Assembly (NCBI GenBank): GCA_002441005.1
Contig: DJWO01000010.1
Coordinates: 49,591 to 113,590 of the forward strand
DNA length: 64,000 bases
DNA from: Candidatus Aminicenantes bacterium UBA6228
Lineage (GTDB): Bacteria > Acidobacteriota > Aminicenantia > Aminicenantales > Saccharicenantaceae
Direction of reading: 5' to 3'
Shown here: positions 43,872 to 53,356 of the stretch, in pieces
Position numbering within the stretch: the stretch's first letter is position 1
How the letters are laid out: each line of letters opens with the position of its first letter
Made by a program: the position numbers and the translations under genes
Notes under the pieces: generated by a model
What the model saw: the letters and a program-made list of their open reading frames with translations, nothing else
What the model was told of the DNA's origin: nothing
Database searches by the model: none

Positions 43872-45086
43872 TTATTGCTGATTTTCTTTAACTGGCGGGG
43901 ACGATATTTTTTTGGTAAGAATGAGCTGCAGAACCATTATCAAGAACAGACTGAAGACCGGTACTAACAGACCAATCTGAAGAGTCGAATGCTGGCTGAT
44001 AAGGCCAACCAGCCAGGGAGAAATCATCCCGCCGACCAGGCCGGTGGCAATGGCTAAAGAAAAAGCTGTGCCCGACAGAGCCGGAAACTGTTCGCCAACG
44101 ACCGCCAGCGTGGTCGGGTAAATCGCCGCTAAGCCCAGACCAGTTAACAGGGCAAAAACCACCGCCAGCCCTTTAAGCGGTGAGATAATTAATCCGCTGA
44201 CCGAAACCAGGGCCAGAGCGGCGCTGAAAAAAACAATTGCTTCCCTTTTAACCAGCCGGTTGATCAGAGGAAAAACCAGTCTCCCGATCATCAAGAAAAA
44301 CCAGTAACCGGAAAGGACCAGAGCAGCTTGATTCAGGCTGAACTGAAATTTTTCCTGAAGGAAGCTGCTCAGCCAGCCGCCAATCGAGAATTCGTTGCCT
44401 GATTCAAAGAAAAGAATAAAAGCTCCGAGCCACAATAGTTTCGAGCTGGCAATTTTTTTAATATCCTTCAGAGGAAAGCCTTGAGGCTGCTTCGGCCGGG
44501 GGAAATAAAAAACCGAAAATAGAACAAAGGGAATAAGGCTGAGTCCAGCTGCCAGCAGAATGACCGACCGGAGCCCCAGCTGATGGAGAAAACCGCTGAT
44601 AATAAGTGGAATAAGCATCGCCCCGATGCCGAAAAAGATACCCAGAAAATTCAAAGCAGCCGCCCGTCGTGAGGGATGAAGGTCATTGATCAGGGCATTA
44701 CTGCCGCCATTGATCACCCCGCCCGCCAGACCGAGAATAACCACAGAAACCAGCACGAAGGAGTAACCACCAGAAAAAGCCAGCCCGACAAAAGACAGGC
44801 TGACCAGCAAGGAGCTTAGGGCCAGAAAAATTTTAAAGCCAAATCTATCAACCAGCGGACCAAAAACAATAGAGGCTGCCAGCATCCCCAGATTCATAAA
44901 AAAGAAAAGGTTGCCAGCCCGGGCTTTATCCAGCTGAAGAAGAGAAGAAAGCTGGGGCAGAATAGCGCCTAAAATAGCCATGACGATGCCAAAAATAAAA
45001 ATGCCAGCTGAACTGGCCACAGTTAATTTTTTAGCCAGATCGGCCCCCTGGCTGCTACCGGCCGATTTATTAACTTCTTCGGTCAT
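43872..45086 (-). CDS. MFS sugar transporter (FucP/GlcP-like)
   Basis: 404 residues with about 12 membrane segments. VFGPLVDRFGFKIF in the first cytoplasmic loop and GGVINGGSNALINDLHPSRRAAALNFLGIFFGIGA-type sequence in the middle of the N half resemble the fucose/glucose/GlcNAc proton symporters. Its start overlaps the SIS gene stop (ATGA), so the two are coupled. Context suggests N-acetylglucosamine, glucosamine or another monosaccharide as substrate; sequence alone does not decide. Confidence 0.83.
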   Translation of the reverse strand: MTEEVNKSAGSSQGADLAKKLTVASSAGIFIFGIVMAILGAILPQLSSLLQLDKARAGNLFFFMNLGMLAASIVFGPLVDRFGFKIFLALSSLLVSLSFVGLAFSGGYSFVLVSVVILGLAGGVINGGSNALINDLHPSRRAAALNFLGIFFGIGAMLIPLIISGFLHQLGLRSVILLAAGLSLIPFVLFSVFYFPRPKQPQGFPLKDIKKIASSKLLWLGAFILFFESGNEFSIGGWLSSFLQEKFQFSLNQAALVLSGYWFFLMIGRLVFPLINRLVKREAIVFFSAALALVSVSGLIISPLKGLAVVFALLTGLGLAAIYPTTLAVVGEQFPALSGTAFSLAIATGLVGGMISPWLVGLISQHSTLQIGLLVPVFSLFLIMVLQLILTKKISSPPVKENQQ

Positions 45087-45871
45087 TTTTTTCTCCTTCT
45101 ACCGGTCTTTACCGGCTTTAACGGCCGGCTATAAAAAAAGCGGGTAAAAGACTCATAAACACGGTCATTGTGATCAGCAGCTACACCCGGCACATTGGGA
45201 GAAACAAAGGTTGGAGTGAGCTGGCCTCGCTCGGCCAGTTTGGCTCCTGTCCCGGCCACCAGGGACATGGCGACTGAGACGGCAGCCACGGTTGAACCAG
45301 CCCCGACTCTTTCCGGCTGGCCAACCTCAACCAGGGCATCTTCCGGCGGAACACAGTTGTCAATAGCAATATCGGCTATCTGCGATAGAAATTTTCCTGA
45401 AGAATGGGACGGCCTGGAAACCTTTAAATTTTCATGACTGGAGACGCTGATGACTTTGACTCCTTTGGCTTTGGCTCCGATGGCTACCTCGATGGGGGCG
45501 GCATTTCGTCCCCCATGAGAAAAAACGATGATCACATCTCCCGGCCGTAAATCATAGCTTTCGAGGAAAATTTTTTCATAGCCTTCCTGTCTTTCAATCC
45601 AGAGCAATTCCCTGGCTCCACCCGGCCCGATGACACTATGCCACATGAGCCTTGGATCATAAAGTGGATAAAAACCAACAAAACTGCCATAGCGGGGGAA
45701 GACGTCCATAACCGGGATGACCGAGTGGCCGCTGCCAAAAAGATAAACCCGGTTTCCGCTGGCTATGGCCTGAGCCATCAGCTCGGCCGCCTGCTCAATG
45801 TTATCGAGCTGCGTCCGTTGAATTTTTGAGATTATAGCTTTAATTTTTTCTAAATATTTTCCGCCGGACAT
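45083..45871 (-). CDS. SIS-domain phosphosugar-binding protein (UPF0309-like)
   Basis: 262 residues with a single SIS domain: YLFGSGHSVIPVMDVFPRYG at ~40-60, then RPGDVIIVFSHGGRNAAPIEVA and KVISVSSHE. SIS domains bind phosphosugars and appear in isomerases, deaminases and regulators. The family is uncharacterised. Lying between a ROK kinase and an MFS transporter, with nagA in the same run, it is a candidate for the glucosamine-6-P step missing from the window (no nagB), though it is smaller than known SIS-type deaminases. It is 47 bp after the ROK gene. Confidence 0.8.
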   Translation of the reverse strand: MSGGKYLEKIKAIISKIQRTQLDNIEQAAELMAQAIASGNRVYLFGSGHSVIPVMDVFPRYGSFVGFYPLYDPRLMWHSVIGPGGARELLWIERQEGYEKIFLESYDLRPGDVIIVFSHGGRNAAPIEVAIGAKAKGVKVISVSSHENLKVSRPSHSSGKFLSQIADIAIDNCVPPEDALVEVGQPERVGAGSTVAAVSVAMSLVAGTGAKLAERGQLTPTFVSPNVPGVAADHNDRVYESFTRFFYSRPLKPVKTGRRRKK

Positions 45872-45918
45872 GGCCTTCTCCTTTCATCTTATTTTTTAGC
45901 CTTATTAACTTTTTAGCT

Positions 45919-46932
45919 TTATACCTTTTCGATTCTTTTTCCTCTTCGCCCAGCTGGCCCCTGGTTATTAAGACAGGACAGCGCTGACCGGGCACAGCCA
46001 AACAAAGCTGCTTCCTGCCCAAGAGAAGACACAACGATTTCCACTTCTTTGGCCGCTAAGGGTTGAGCCCAGACTTTATATTTTCTCCTGACCGGTTCAA
46101 AAAATAGATCAGCCGATTTAAACAGTCCCCCGCCCAGAACAATCATCTCCGGATTAAAAAGGCTGACCAGGTTGGCAACTCCCATGGCCAGATAAGCCTG
46201 AATTTCTTCCACCAGCCTGACCGCCTCCGGCTGGCCGGCCCTGGCCGCCTGGCCAACCACTTCCACCGGATTTTTAATGGCTGCCGGTTCCGTCTGGCGG
46301 CTGAAAGCCAGAATCTCTGGCCGCCGTCTTATTAACTCCTTTGACTTTCGGTAGAAAGCCTGGCCGCTGGCTTCGGCTTCAAAACAGCCTGTTTTTTTAT
46401 AACTGCTTTTAAATTCAGGCTTAAGAGCCAGCCAGCCGGCCGCCCCGGCCAGGTCTGACTGGCCATGGATAACCCGGCCATCAACCATCAGGCCGGCGCC
46501 TATTCCCGTCCCCACCGCCAGATAGATGACGTTTTTCTTCCCCCGGGCCGCCCCCTGCCAGGCCTCACCCTCCACATAAGCTGTCCGGTCGCTTACGACT
46601 GTGATTACCCGGCCTAAATTTTTTCTGAGAAAAGGCAGCAATTTAAAGTCTTTCCAGCCTTTGATATTTGGAGCCCAGACCAGGCCTGAGTCCGGCTCGA
46701 CCAGACCAGGAATACAAAGTCCGATGGCCGGGACCGAGAGCTGCCTTTTCTTAGCTTCAGCTACCAGTTGAAGGCTGAGCGAAACCACCTGTTCAGCCGC
46801 TTCCTCGCCGCCAGCTCTGGAAGTCTCAACCTGGGTCCGGTAAATAAGACGGCCGGAAGGATTGACCAGGCCTGTAGCAATTTTAGTTCCGCCAATATCA
46901 ACGGCACCTATGGATAATTTTCTGCCTGCCAT
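45919..46932 (-). CDS. ROK-family sugar kinase
   Basis: 337 residues with the ASKHA fold: ATP-site loop AVDIGGTKIATGLV at the start, VGTGIGAGLMVDG in mid-protein, and IVLGGGLFK near the C-terminus. Asp115 (SDRTAYVEGEAW) is the likely catalytic base. There is no helix-turn-helix, so it is a kinase and not a repressor. The usual E-x-G-H motif is replaced by G-W-L-A-L (residues 166-170) and the C-x-C-G-x-x-G-C zinc cluster is reduced to TGCFEAEASG. Glucose, GlcNAc or glucosamine are possible substrates. 27 bp after GH42 and 47 bp before the SIS gene. Confidence 0.85.
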   Translation of the reverse strand: MAGRKLSIGAVDIGGTKIATGLVNPSGRLIYRTQVETSRAGGEEAAEQVVSLSLQLVAEAKKRQLSVPAIGLCIPGLVEPDSGLVWAPNIKGWKDFKLLPFLRKNLGRVITVVSDRTAYVEGEAWQGAARGKKNVIYLAVGTGIGAGLMVDGRVIHGQSDLAGAAGWLALKPEFKSSYKKTGCFEAEASGQAFYRKSKELIRRRPEILAFSRQTEPAAIKNPVEVVGQAARAGQPEAVRLVEEIQAYLAMGVANLVSLFNPEMIVLGGGLFKSADLFFEPVRRKYKVWAQPLAAKEVEIVVSSLGQEAALFGCARSALSCLNNQGPAGRRGKRIEKV

Positions 46933-46959
46933 TTTCTTTTTCCAATCAAACTCAGATTC

Positions 46960-49305
46960 TTATTTTTTCCCGGCTTTTTTGACCAGAAAAACTTTAACCT
47001 GCCGGGGCTGAAGCTCAAGCTCCAGAGAAAACCGGTCTCCCTGTCTATTAACCGCCACCGATTGAGCTGTTTCCAGATCTTTGAAGTTAACTTCCTTCCA
47101 GGAAAGAGTCATCAGCACCTGAGCTTTACCTTTCTCTTCACTCCGGTTAAACACAAACAGCAAACGATAATCAGGTCCTTCCAGATATTTTGCTTCGACC
47201 ATTAAATTTTCGGACACGGTCTTTATTTCCGGATCTGGTTTGATGCCCAGCCAGTCAGCCAGGCCGGTGAGAAAACGCCCGTTGTTTGGGTTCCGGAAGT
47301 GCTGATAAGCCAGTCCGATAAACGAACCGGCCACTATCGCCCGGCCCTGTCCCTCTGATTTTAAAACCAGCATCGGCTGGCCATCCTGGCTTTTGCCCAG
47401 AACTTCCGCCTTCTTATCCTGTACTTCAAAAGTTTCTTCAAAAAAGACTGTATCGAGGCTATCCCCGCTCCGGAGAAAGGGCACAGCCGGGTGGTCCTGA
47501 CTGATGGTCATCCGGCCAGTTTTTTCCACCGGCAAAAGCCTTGATTCGCGGCAGCCGAGAATCCGGTCCAGACCGCCACCCGGAATGACTGGGAAGGCTT
47601 GGCCCTTTTCGTCCAGCCAGCCTGCCCGGGCTTCAACTAAAAGCGTTCCACCCTGTTCCACATACTTGATCAGCTCCTGGACATGAGGCCGCGAAATCAT
47701 CACCGGATAAGGGACAATAAGCAACCGGTAGCGGTTAGCCCGTTCTTTTAAATCGCTGACGTGCAAAAAATCAACCCGAATCCCCTGTTCATAAAAAGCC
47801 CGATGGAGACCTTGCAGCGATTCACTCAGGCTGTTATAGCCGACCGGCCGGCCCTCTGAGGTAAAAGTCTGCTGGCCACCGGTCATTTGAGCCAGAGGGT
47901 TATAAACTAAAGCCACCTGAGCAGCGGCTGGTTGAGCCTGCAAAAATAGACTCCTGTTCTGATTGATAATACTGGCAATCTGGCCGGCCGCTTCAGCCCG
48001 GGGAGTAATCCGGCCGTCAAGATCAACCAGCCCGTAACCGCCGGCTTCATAACCGGAAGACATCGGATAATAGGCATAAATATTAACGGCTTTAGCTCCA
48101 CTCCCTACCATACTCCAGATCCAGTCACGCAAATCATCAGCCGTCACCGGCAGGCTGACTTTAAGGCCGAAGACGCCATAACCGGCTTGCAGTTCGCCGA
48201 CATAAAAGCCCTGGTTTTTCCAGGACATTGAGCGGACAAAATCCAGGCCCGCTGCTCTAAAATAAGGTGTCCAGGGCCGGACAGCTCCGGCATGCTTGGG
48301 ATAGATTGAAACGCCATAATAATCAACGCTGTCATTCATTTTCCGGTCATCAGGTGTTCCGTCCCAGGAGGGCTGGCTGAACAGCCCCGGAATAGCTGAA
48401 TGACTGGTCACAACTGTTTCCGGCAAAATCTTTTTGACGGCGGCGGCCTTCAAGGCCAGATCTTCAGCCAGTTTATCGGTGATAAATTCCTGCCAGTCAA
48501 TATAATCGGTGTAAGTCAGAATGGTACCAAAGCGCGGCGGTTCGACTTCAGCAAAGGATTTAAAGGTCCGGTGCCAGGCTTCGTTCAGGGCCTCTACCTT
48601 ACCGTATTTTTTCTCCAGCCAGTGTCTGAACCGGGCCTGACTCGAGGGGCAATAACAAAACTGGAGATAATTCAAACTACCGAGATGATAAACCTCAGAC
48701 CAGTTAATGATATGGGGTTCGCTCCACAAGTCCCAGCCATAAAAGGCCGGCTTCCCCTTAACGGCTCTGGCCGCTTCGGTCAAAAAATTAATAATTTTCG
48801 CCTGAACTTGATGATGATCAAAACAGAAGCCGGGAGCAGCCTGCGAATGAATTTTCAAATCATTGGAGGCCACAAAAGCTGACTCCGGATATTTCTGGCC
48901 GACCCAGTCAGGAGCAGAATCAATGTAAACCTGACAGATAACTTTAAGGCCAACCTGTCCAGCTAAATCAGTCAGGAGCTTCAGGGCCGAGAAATCATAC
49001 TGTCCTTCTTGCTTTTCGTTATAAGACCATTCAATCCAGGCCCGGACAGTATTAAAGCCGAGCTTCTTTATCTGCTCTAGATCTTTCTTCCAGATGGCAG
49101 CCGAAGCCGGGGTGACGTTTTCTATCATCGGAGCCCGCACTTTTCCCCCGGTGTACCAGACCGAAACGGGAAAGAAACTCTCCGCCTGGCCCGAAGCTTC
49201 AGCCCGGGAATCCGGCTGGCCGGGCCGGCCAGCAGCGGCTGACAGAGGAAAAATTATCAGGGCCAAAAATAGCCAGGTTAAAGACCTGATATTTTTTTTC
49301 GGCAT
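46960..49305 (-). CDS. Secreted GH42 beta-galactosidase
   Basis: 781 residues. Signal peptide (~1-25). The TIM barrel has RAWIEWSYNEKQEGQYDFS, the acid/base Glu196 in WDLWSEPH and the nucleophile Glu371 in YVGELQAGYG, with the later trimerisation-type Rossmann domain (~440-640; LIVPYPVMIS, VEQGGTLLVEARAG) and a C-terminal beta domain. GH42 enzymes release terminal beta-galactose (some, alpha-arabinose). Secretion is less common in this family. The ROK kinase follows after 27 bp. Confidence 0.87.
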   Translation of the reverse strand: MPKKNIRSLTWLFLALIIFPLSAAAGRPGQPDSRAEASGQAESFFPVSVWYTGGKVRAPMIENVTPASAAIWKKDLEQIKKLGFNTVRAWIEWSYNEKQEGQYDFSALKLLTDLAGQVGLKVICQVYIDSAPDWVGQKYPESAFVASNDLKIHSQAAPGFCFDHHQVQAKIINFLTEAARAVKGKPAFYGWDLWSEPHIINWSEVYHLGSLNYLQFCYCPSSQARFRHWLEKKYGKVEALNEAWHRTFKSFAEVEPPRFGTILTYTDYIDWQEFITDKLAEDLALKAAAVKKILPETVVTSHSAIPGLFSQPSWDGTPDDRKMNDSVDYYGVSIYPKHAGAVRPWTPYFRAAGLDFVRSMSWKNQGFYVGELQAGYGVFGLKVSLPVTADDLRDWIWSMVGSGAKAVNIYAYYPMSSGYEAGGYGLVDLDGRITPRAEAAGQIASIINQNRSLFLQAQPAAAQVALVYNPLAQMTGGQQTFTSEGRPVGYNSLSESLQGLHRAFYEQGIRVDFLHVSDLKERANRYRLLIVPYPVMISRPHVQELIKYVEQGGTLLVEARAGWLDEKGQAFPVIPGGGLDRILGCRESRLLPVEKTGRMTISQDHPAVPFLRSGDSLDTVFFEETFEVQDKKAEVLGKSQDGQPMLVLKSEGQGRAIVAGSFIGLAYQHFRNPNNGRFLTGLADWLGIKPDPEIKTVSENLMVEAKYLEGPDYRLLFVFNRSEEKGKAQVLMTLSWKEVNFKDLETAQSVAVNRQGDRFSLELELQPRQVKVFLVKKAGKK

Positions 49306-49526
49306 AGGTCTGACTCCTTATTCGATCACCTGATTTAAATTTATTTAAATTTTAACTGATATCTGTCTTGTCCTTGCTTCCGGTTCTCTCGCCAGCCTTT
49401 TTTCAGCTTTGATTTAATTCTTTCCGGCCATTTACCTTTTTAATAGCGGGTCTTTCTTCGGGCCGGCCTCCCCTTAATTCTGGCTTCCAAGTCCGTGATC
49501 AGGGGAAGTCCGGCTGACTTTTCTGC

Positions 49527-50657
49527 TCATTTACCGGTCTGAGAGTTTAGGACCTGATAAACCACCGGCAACAATTCTGACCGGCCATTGACCTGGTCAG
49601 CCGTAATTTCCCAGATAATGAATCCGGCAGCACCTTTATCCAGCAGGTAGCGGCCTTTTTTAAAAATTGATTTCCGGTCATCAAACGACAGAACAGTTTT
49701 CTTAGTAGGGCTGACCAGATAAGGGACCTGAGCGCAGTCATCCCAGTTATATTTCCAGCCAGAGCTCAGGAGTTTTTTAATATCCGAATAGTTATAATAC
49801 TGACTGTTAGTGGCTGGCTTATACAGGCCGTCGCCATCAAACGACCTACCATAGAAGGGAATTCCAAGGACGATTTTTTTAAGCGGAATCCCCCTGATTA
49901 AAGCATAGCTAAAAGTATCGTCAACTGAACCACAGGTATCGTTGAGGCAGTTATAGAGAGGCGAATTATGCCCGGCATGGTCAGTCCAGGGGCCATGAAA
50001 GTCATAAGTCATAAAACTGATATAGTCAAAATAGGGATGAAGCTCTTCATAATTAATCCAGCGGCCCCAGTATGAACCAGCCGGAGCAGCCATGGTCAGA
50101 AGGAGAGGTGGAGTCTGAACTTTAAGAACATCATTTAACTCTTTGACCAGAGCGGAAAAATTCTCTCTTTCCTCTTCATTGGAAACAAACTCCCAGTCGA
50201 GATCCACTCCATCATAGCCATGCAGCAGGCAGAAATTTAAGAGCTGAGAAATAAAACGTGAACGTTTTTCAGCCGAAGCGGCCATGGGCGGGAAACCGGC
50301 ACAATTTCCCCAGCCGCCCAGGCTCAGAATAACTTTAACCCCTTTCTGATGGGCAGCAGCCAGCAGTTCCGGATAAATGAAATCAGGACTGACAATTAAA
50401 TTTCCCTCACTGTCAGGCCAGGCAAAAGCTTCGGCTAAATGAGTCAGATAGCCAAATTCAATTTGACGGTAATCAACTACTGATCTTTTATCACTGGGAT
50501 AATAGCCAATAATCACTTTGTCCGCTTTATCCTCTTTAAGCTGGGGGCGCTGTTTCGGCTTAAAATCTCTTCCAGCTTTCTGGCCGGAGAGCCACCCGGC
50601 CAAGGCCAGGATTAAAACCAGAGCGCTGAAGACATAAGAATGTTTTTTAAAATGCAT
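49527..50657 (-). CDS. Secreted GH18 chitinase
   Basis: 376 residues. Signal peptide (~1-26) then one GH18 barrel: ILSLGGWGNC on strand 3, the catalytic DGVDLDWEF (Asp152, Asp154, Glu156) on strand 4, SFMTYDFHGPW on strand 6 and a C-terminal IIWEI tryptophan. The invariant D-x-D-x-E is complete, so it should be active on chitin or related GlcNAc polymers. No carbohydrate-binding module is visible. First gene of the minus-strand carbohydrate cluster; a 13-bp palindrome lies about 40 bp upstream. Confidence 0.92.
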   Translation of the reverse strand: MHFKKHSYVFSALVLILALAGWLSGQKAGRDFKPKQRPQLKEDKADKVIIGYYPSDKRSVVDYRQIEFGYLTHLAEAFAWPDSEGNLIVSPDFIYPELLAAAHQKGVKVILSLGGWGNCAGFPPMAASAEKRSRFISQLLNFCLLHGYDGVDLDWEFVSNEEERENFSALVKELNDVLKVQTPPLLLTMAAPAGSYWGRWINYEELHPYFDYISFMTYDFHGPWTDHAGHNSPLYNCLNDTCGSVDDTFSYALIRGIPLKKIVLGIPFYGRSFDGDGLYKPATNSQYYNYSDIKKLLSSGWKYNWDDCAQVPYLVSPTKKTVLSFDDRKSIFKKGRYLLDKGAAGFIIWEITADQVNGRSELLPVVYQVLNSQTGK

Positions 50658-51163
50658 CTTAACTCTAACTCCCTATTTATAAACTAAAATCAATCTCAGC
50701 CTGAGACTTTCGGCTTCCCCTGTCAAAGATATAAAGCCTCTGACTTTTTAATCTACTAACCTGCTGTCTCCTCCTGCCTAAAGGAAAATCAGAACCACCA
50801 ACCGGGTAAGGAAAATGTTAACATGTCCGGATTTTCTTATCAATAAAAATTGAAAACCGCCAGCTGTTCTGGCCTCGATGGATGAAGCTGGTCGTGCCGG
50901 GCCTCAAAAAGATCTGCCGGGCTGAGGGCGATAAAGAATAAGACCAGGCCAATGGCTTTGAACTCAGCCCCGATTAGATTATAATCTTGGTTAATCTTAA
51001 TAATTACCTAAAGGGACAAGAGAGCTTGGATGATCAGGAAACTGTGGCCAGCCCGATTTAACCCTATTATTCTTATCCATTTACTAACCATTAACGGTCT
51101 TTCACTTCAGACCAGAGATGATCAGAGCTGGCTTTCAGCTGGTAACGGACCGGACAAAATAAA
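50658..51163. other. Intergenic region between GH18 and APC permease
   Basis: 506 bp without a credible gene. It holds a perfect 13-bp palindrome TCTCAGCCTGAGA (50694-50706), a 10-bp palindrome ATGTTAACAT (50815-50824) inside a GAAAAT/ATTTTC arm pair, and a plus-strand promoter at 50958-50985. The first two could be operators; nothing else is supported. Confidence 0.45.
50958..50985 (+). promoter_or_regulatory. Promoter of the APC permease gene
   Basis: TTGAAC (50958-50963), 16-bp spacer, perfect TATAAT (50980-50985). Start would be near 50992, giving a leader of about 170 nt. Confidence 0.6.
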
Positions 51164-52519
51164 ATGAAAACTAAATTCAGCGGCTGGACAGCCGCCGCCC
51201 TGGTGGTGGCCAATATGGTCGGAACCGGTGTTTTCACCAGCCTTGGGTTTCAGGTGGTCAGTCTGTCTTCCGGACTGGCTCTCATTCTGCTCTGGGTGGT
51301 AGGTGGCGTTCTGGCTCTGACCGGAGCCCTGACCTATGCGGAAGCGGCGGTCAGATGGCCACGTTCCGGCGGTGAATACCATTTGCTTTCAACCATGTTC
51401 GGCCGGCCGCTGGGCTTTTTAGCCGGCTGGGTGTCCATTCTGGTCACCTTCGCCGCCCCGGTAGCTGCCTCGGCCATGGCTTTTGCTGTTTATTTTCAAA
51501 GGGCAGCTGGAGAAAGCTTTCAGACCCTCATCGCCAGCTGGCTGCCCGGCCTTAATTCAACCAAATTCCTGGCGGTGGCGGCCGTCATTATTTTCACCCT
51601 GATTCATGCTCTAAATAAAATTGCTGGCGGCCGTCTTCAAACCATTTTTACCCTGATTGATATTTTAGTTATTTCCTTTCTGATCATTGTTGGTTTAAGA
51701 CAGGCTCAGCCCGGGCTGGTCAGTCTGGCTTTCGATCCCAGAGCTATTAAGGATATTCTAAACCCGGCTTTTGCCATTTCAATGTACTTTGTCACCTACT
51801 CCTACTCTGGCTGGAATGCAGCTATCTACATTGCCGGCGAAGTAAAAAAACCAGAAAAAAATCTGCCCTTCAGTTTAATTACGGGCACCAGCCTGGTTAT
51901 CATCATGTATGTCCTGCTCAATTATGTTTTTCTAAGAAACATTCCTGCCCCGGTTATGGCCGGAAAGGTCGAAGTCGGCCACCTTTTCGCTTCGGCTGTT
52001 TTTGGCCAGCAGGGCGGAGCCATAATGTCAGCCATCATCTCGCTGCTTCTTCTGGCTTCTATTTCTTCTATGATCATTGCCGGCCCGAGAGTTTCGATGA
52101 CAGTCGGAGAGGACTACCATTATTTCCGCTGGCTGGCCAAACTTAACTCGCGGGAAGTTCCTTACCTGGCCATTTTAGTCCAGGGCTTGATTTCCATTAT
52201 TTATATAGTTACTTCCAGCTTTGAGAGAATGATTATTTTCACCGGCTTTACTCTTAACCTTTTTACCTTCCTGACAGTCCTGGGAGTAATGAAGGTCAGG
52301 CGGAGCCGGCCTGATCTTAAGCTCCCCTATCGGACCTGGGGTTATCCGGTGACCCCAATTATTTTTCTGGCCCTTCAAGCCTGGATCTTAATCTATGGCC
52401 TGATTTACCGCCCAAAAGAATCCCTGGCCGGAGTATTGCTGACTCTATCAGGATTGATTTTTTATTATTTAAGTCCTCGCTCTTCAGAGAAAAAGACGCT
52501 GCCCGATAAACAAAACTGA
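51164..52519 (+). CDS. APC-family amino acid permease
   Basis: 451 residues with about 12 membrane segments. The first helix contains VVANMVGTGVFTSLGF, the unwound substrate-binding helix of APC transporters, and TGALTYAEAAVRWPRSGGEYHLL follows helix 2 region, both typical. Other markers are YSYSGWNAAIYIAGEVKKPEKNLP in mid-protein. Proton-coupled uptake or exchange of amino acids is likely; the specific substrate is not evident. Only a weak ribosome binding site is seen. Stands alone, 5' to the SYLF gene. Confidence 0.9.
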   Translation: MKTKFSGWTAAALVVANMVGTGVFTSLGFQVVSLSSGLALILLWVVGGVLALTGALTYAEAAVRWPRSGGEYHLLSTMFGRPLGFLAGWVSILVTFAAPVAASAMAFAVYFQRAAGESFQTLIASWLPGLNSTKFLAVAAVIIFTLIHALNKIAGGRLQTIFTLIDILVISFLIIVGLRQAQPGLVSLAFDPRAIKDILNPAFAISMYFVTYSYSGWNAAIYIAGEVKKPEKNLPFSLITGTSLVIIMYVLLNYVFLRNIPAPVMAGKVEVGHLFASAVFGQQGGAIMSAIISLLLLASISSMIIAGPRVSMTVGEDYHYFRWLAKLNSREVPYLAILVQGLISIIYIVTSSFERMIIFTGFTLNLFTFLTVLGVMKVRRSRPDLKLPYRTWGYPVTPIIFLALQAWILIYGLIYRPKESLAGVLLTLSGLIFYYLSPRSSEKKTLPDKQN

Positions 52520-52593
52520 TTCATAGCTTATAAAAAAATATAACTTGAGCCTACGCCTGCTCTGGATTATGAAAACTGGGGGAAGATTCTAGA

Positions 52594-52622
52594 TTGACGT
52601 TTTTTTTCGACCAGTATAAGAT
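52594..52622 (+). promoter_or_regulatory. Promoter of the SYLF-domain gene
   Basis: TTGACG (52594-52599) and TAAGAT (52617-52622) with a 17-bp spacer; TATAAG two bases earlier is an alternative -10. Confidence 0.5.
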
Positions 52623-52642
52623 AATCAAAGAAAGGCAAAACA

Positions 52643-53356
52643 GTGAATAAGAAAGCGGACCGTTTAATTTCATTTTTGGCCATTTCGTTTTCCTTTCTTT
52701 TTCTAATGTTTAACTCTCTTCTGGCCGATAACCCGCCTGCCTCCCGTCCCGGAGAAGACAAAATCGAAAAATCTCTGGAAGTGATTAAGGAGCTGGCCGA
52801 GATGAAAGATGAGGGAATTCCAATCAGCCTGTTGAAAAAAGCTCAAGGCCTGGCTATCCTGCCAGGAGTAATTAAGGCTGCCTGGGCACTGGGCGGACAG
52901 TACGGGAGCGGAATTGCCATTATTAAAAAAGAAGACGGCAGCTGGAGCAATCCACTTTTTATCAAGCTGGCCGGGGGAAGTTTTGGCCTGCAACTGGGTG
53001 TTCAGAAAGCCGACCTTGTCCTGGTTTTTAAAAACCGTCGCGGAGTGGAAGAAATTGCTGGCAACAAGATTACTCTGGGCGCCGATCTCAGTGTCTCCGC
53101 CGGCCCGATCGGCCGCAGCGCTGAGGCCAGTACTGACCTGGAAATGGAAGCTGAAATTTATTCTTATTCAAAAAGCAAAGGTCTCTTCGCCGGGCTGGCT
53201 CTAAAAGGCGGAACGCTCAGGGTTGATAAAAAAGCCAATAGAGGCTTTTATGGTAGTGACCTTCCGGGTCAGAAGATTCTGAATGAAAACCTTAAAACCC
53301 CCTCGGTCGTTGATAAACTTAAAGCTACTCTGGACAACCTGATCAGGTCGGAATAA
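52643..53356 (+). CDS. Secreted SYLF/Ysc84-domain lipid-binding protein
   Basis: 237 residues starting with GTG after an AAAGGC site. Signal peptide (~1-29). Most of the rest is a SYLF domain (also DUF500/Ysc84): AQGLAILPGVIKAAWALGGQYGSGIAI, GSFGLQLGVQKADLVLVF and EIYSYSKSKGLFAGLALKGG, then NRGFYG. SYLF domains bind phosphoinositides in eukaryotes and are found as periplasmic or outer-membrane proteins in bacteria, with no firm role. Own promoter; followed by nifU under a separate promoter. Confidence 0.88.
   Translation: MNKKADRLISFLAISFSFLFLMFNSLLADNPPASRPGEDKIEKSLEVIKELAEMKDEGIPISLLKKAQGLAILPGVIKAAWALGGQYGSGIAIIKKEDGSWSNPLFIKLAGGSFGLQLGVQKADLVLVFKNRRGVEEIAGNKITLGADLSVSAGPIGRSAEASTDLEMEAEIYSYSKSKGLFAGLALKGGTLRVDKKANRGFYGSDLPGQKILNENLKTPSVVDKLKATLDNLIRSE

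Noticed and set aside
45919..46932. NagC-type ROK repressor
   Set aside because: No N-terminal helix-turn-helix; the ATP loop begins at residue ~8, so it is a kinase-type protein.
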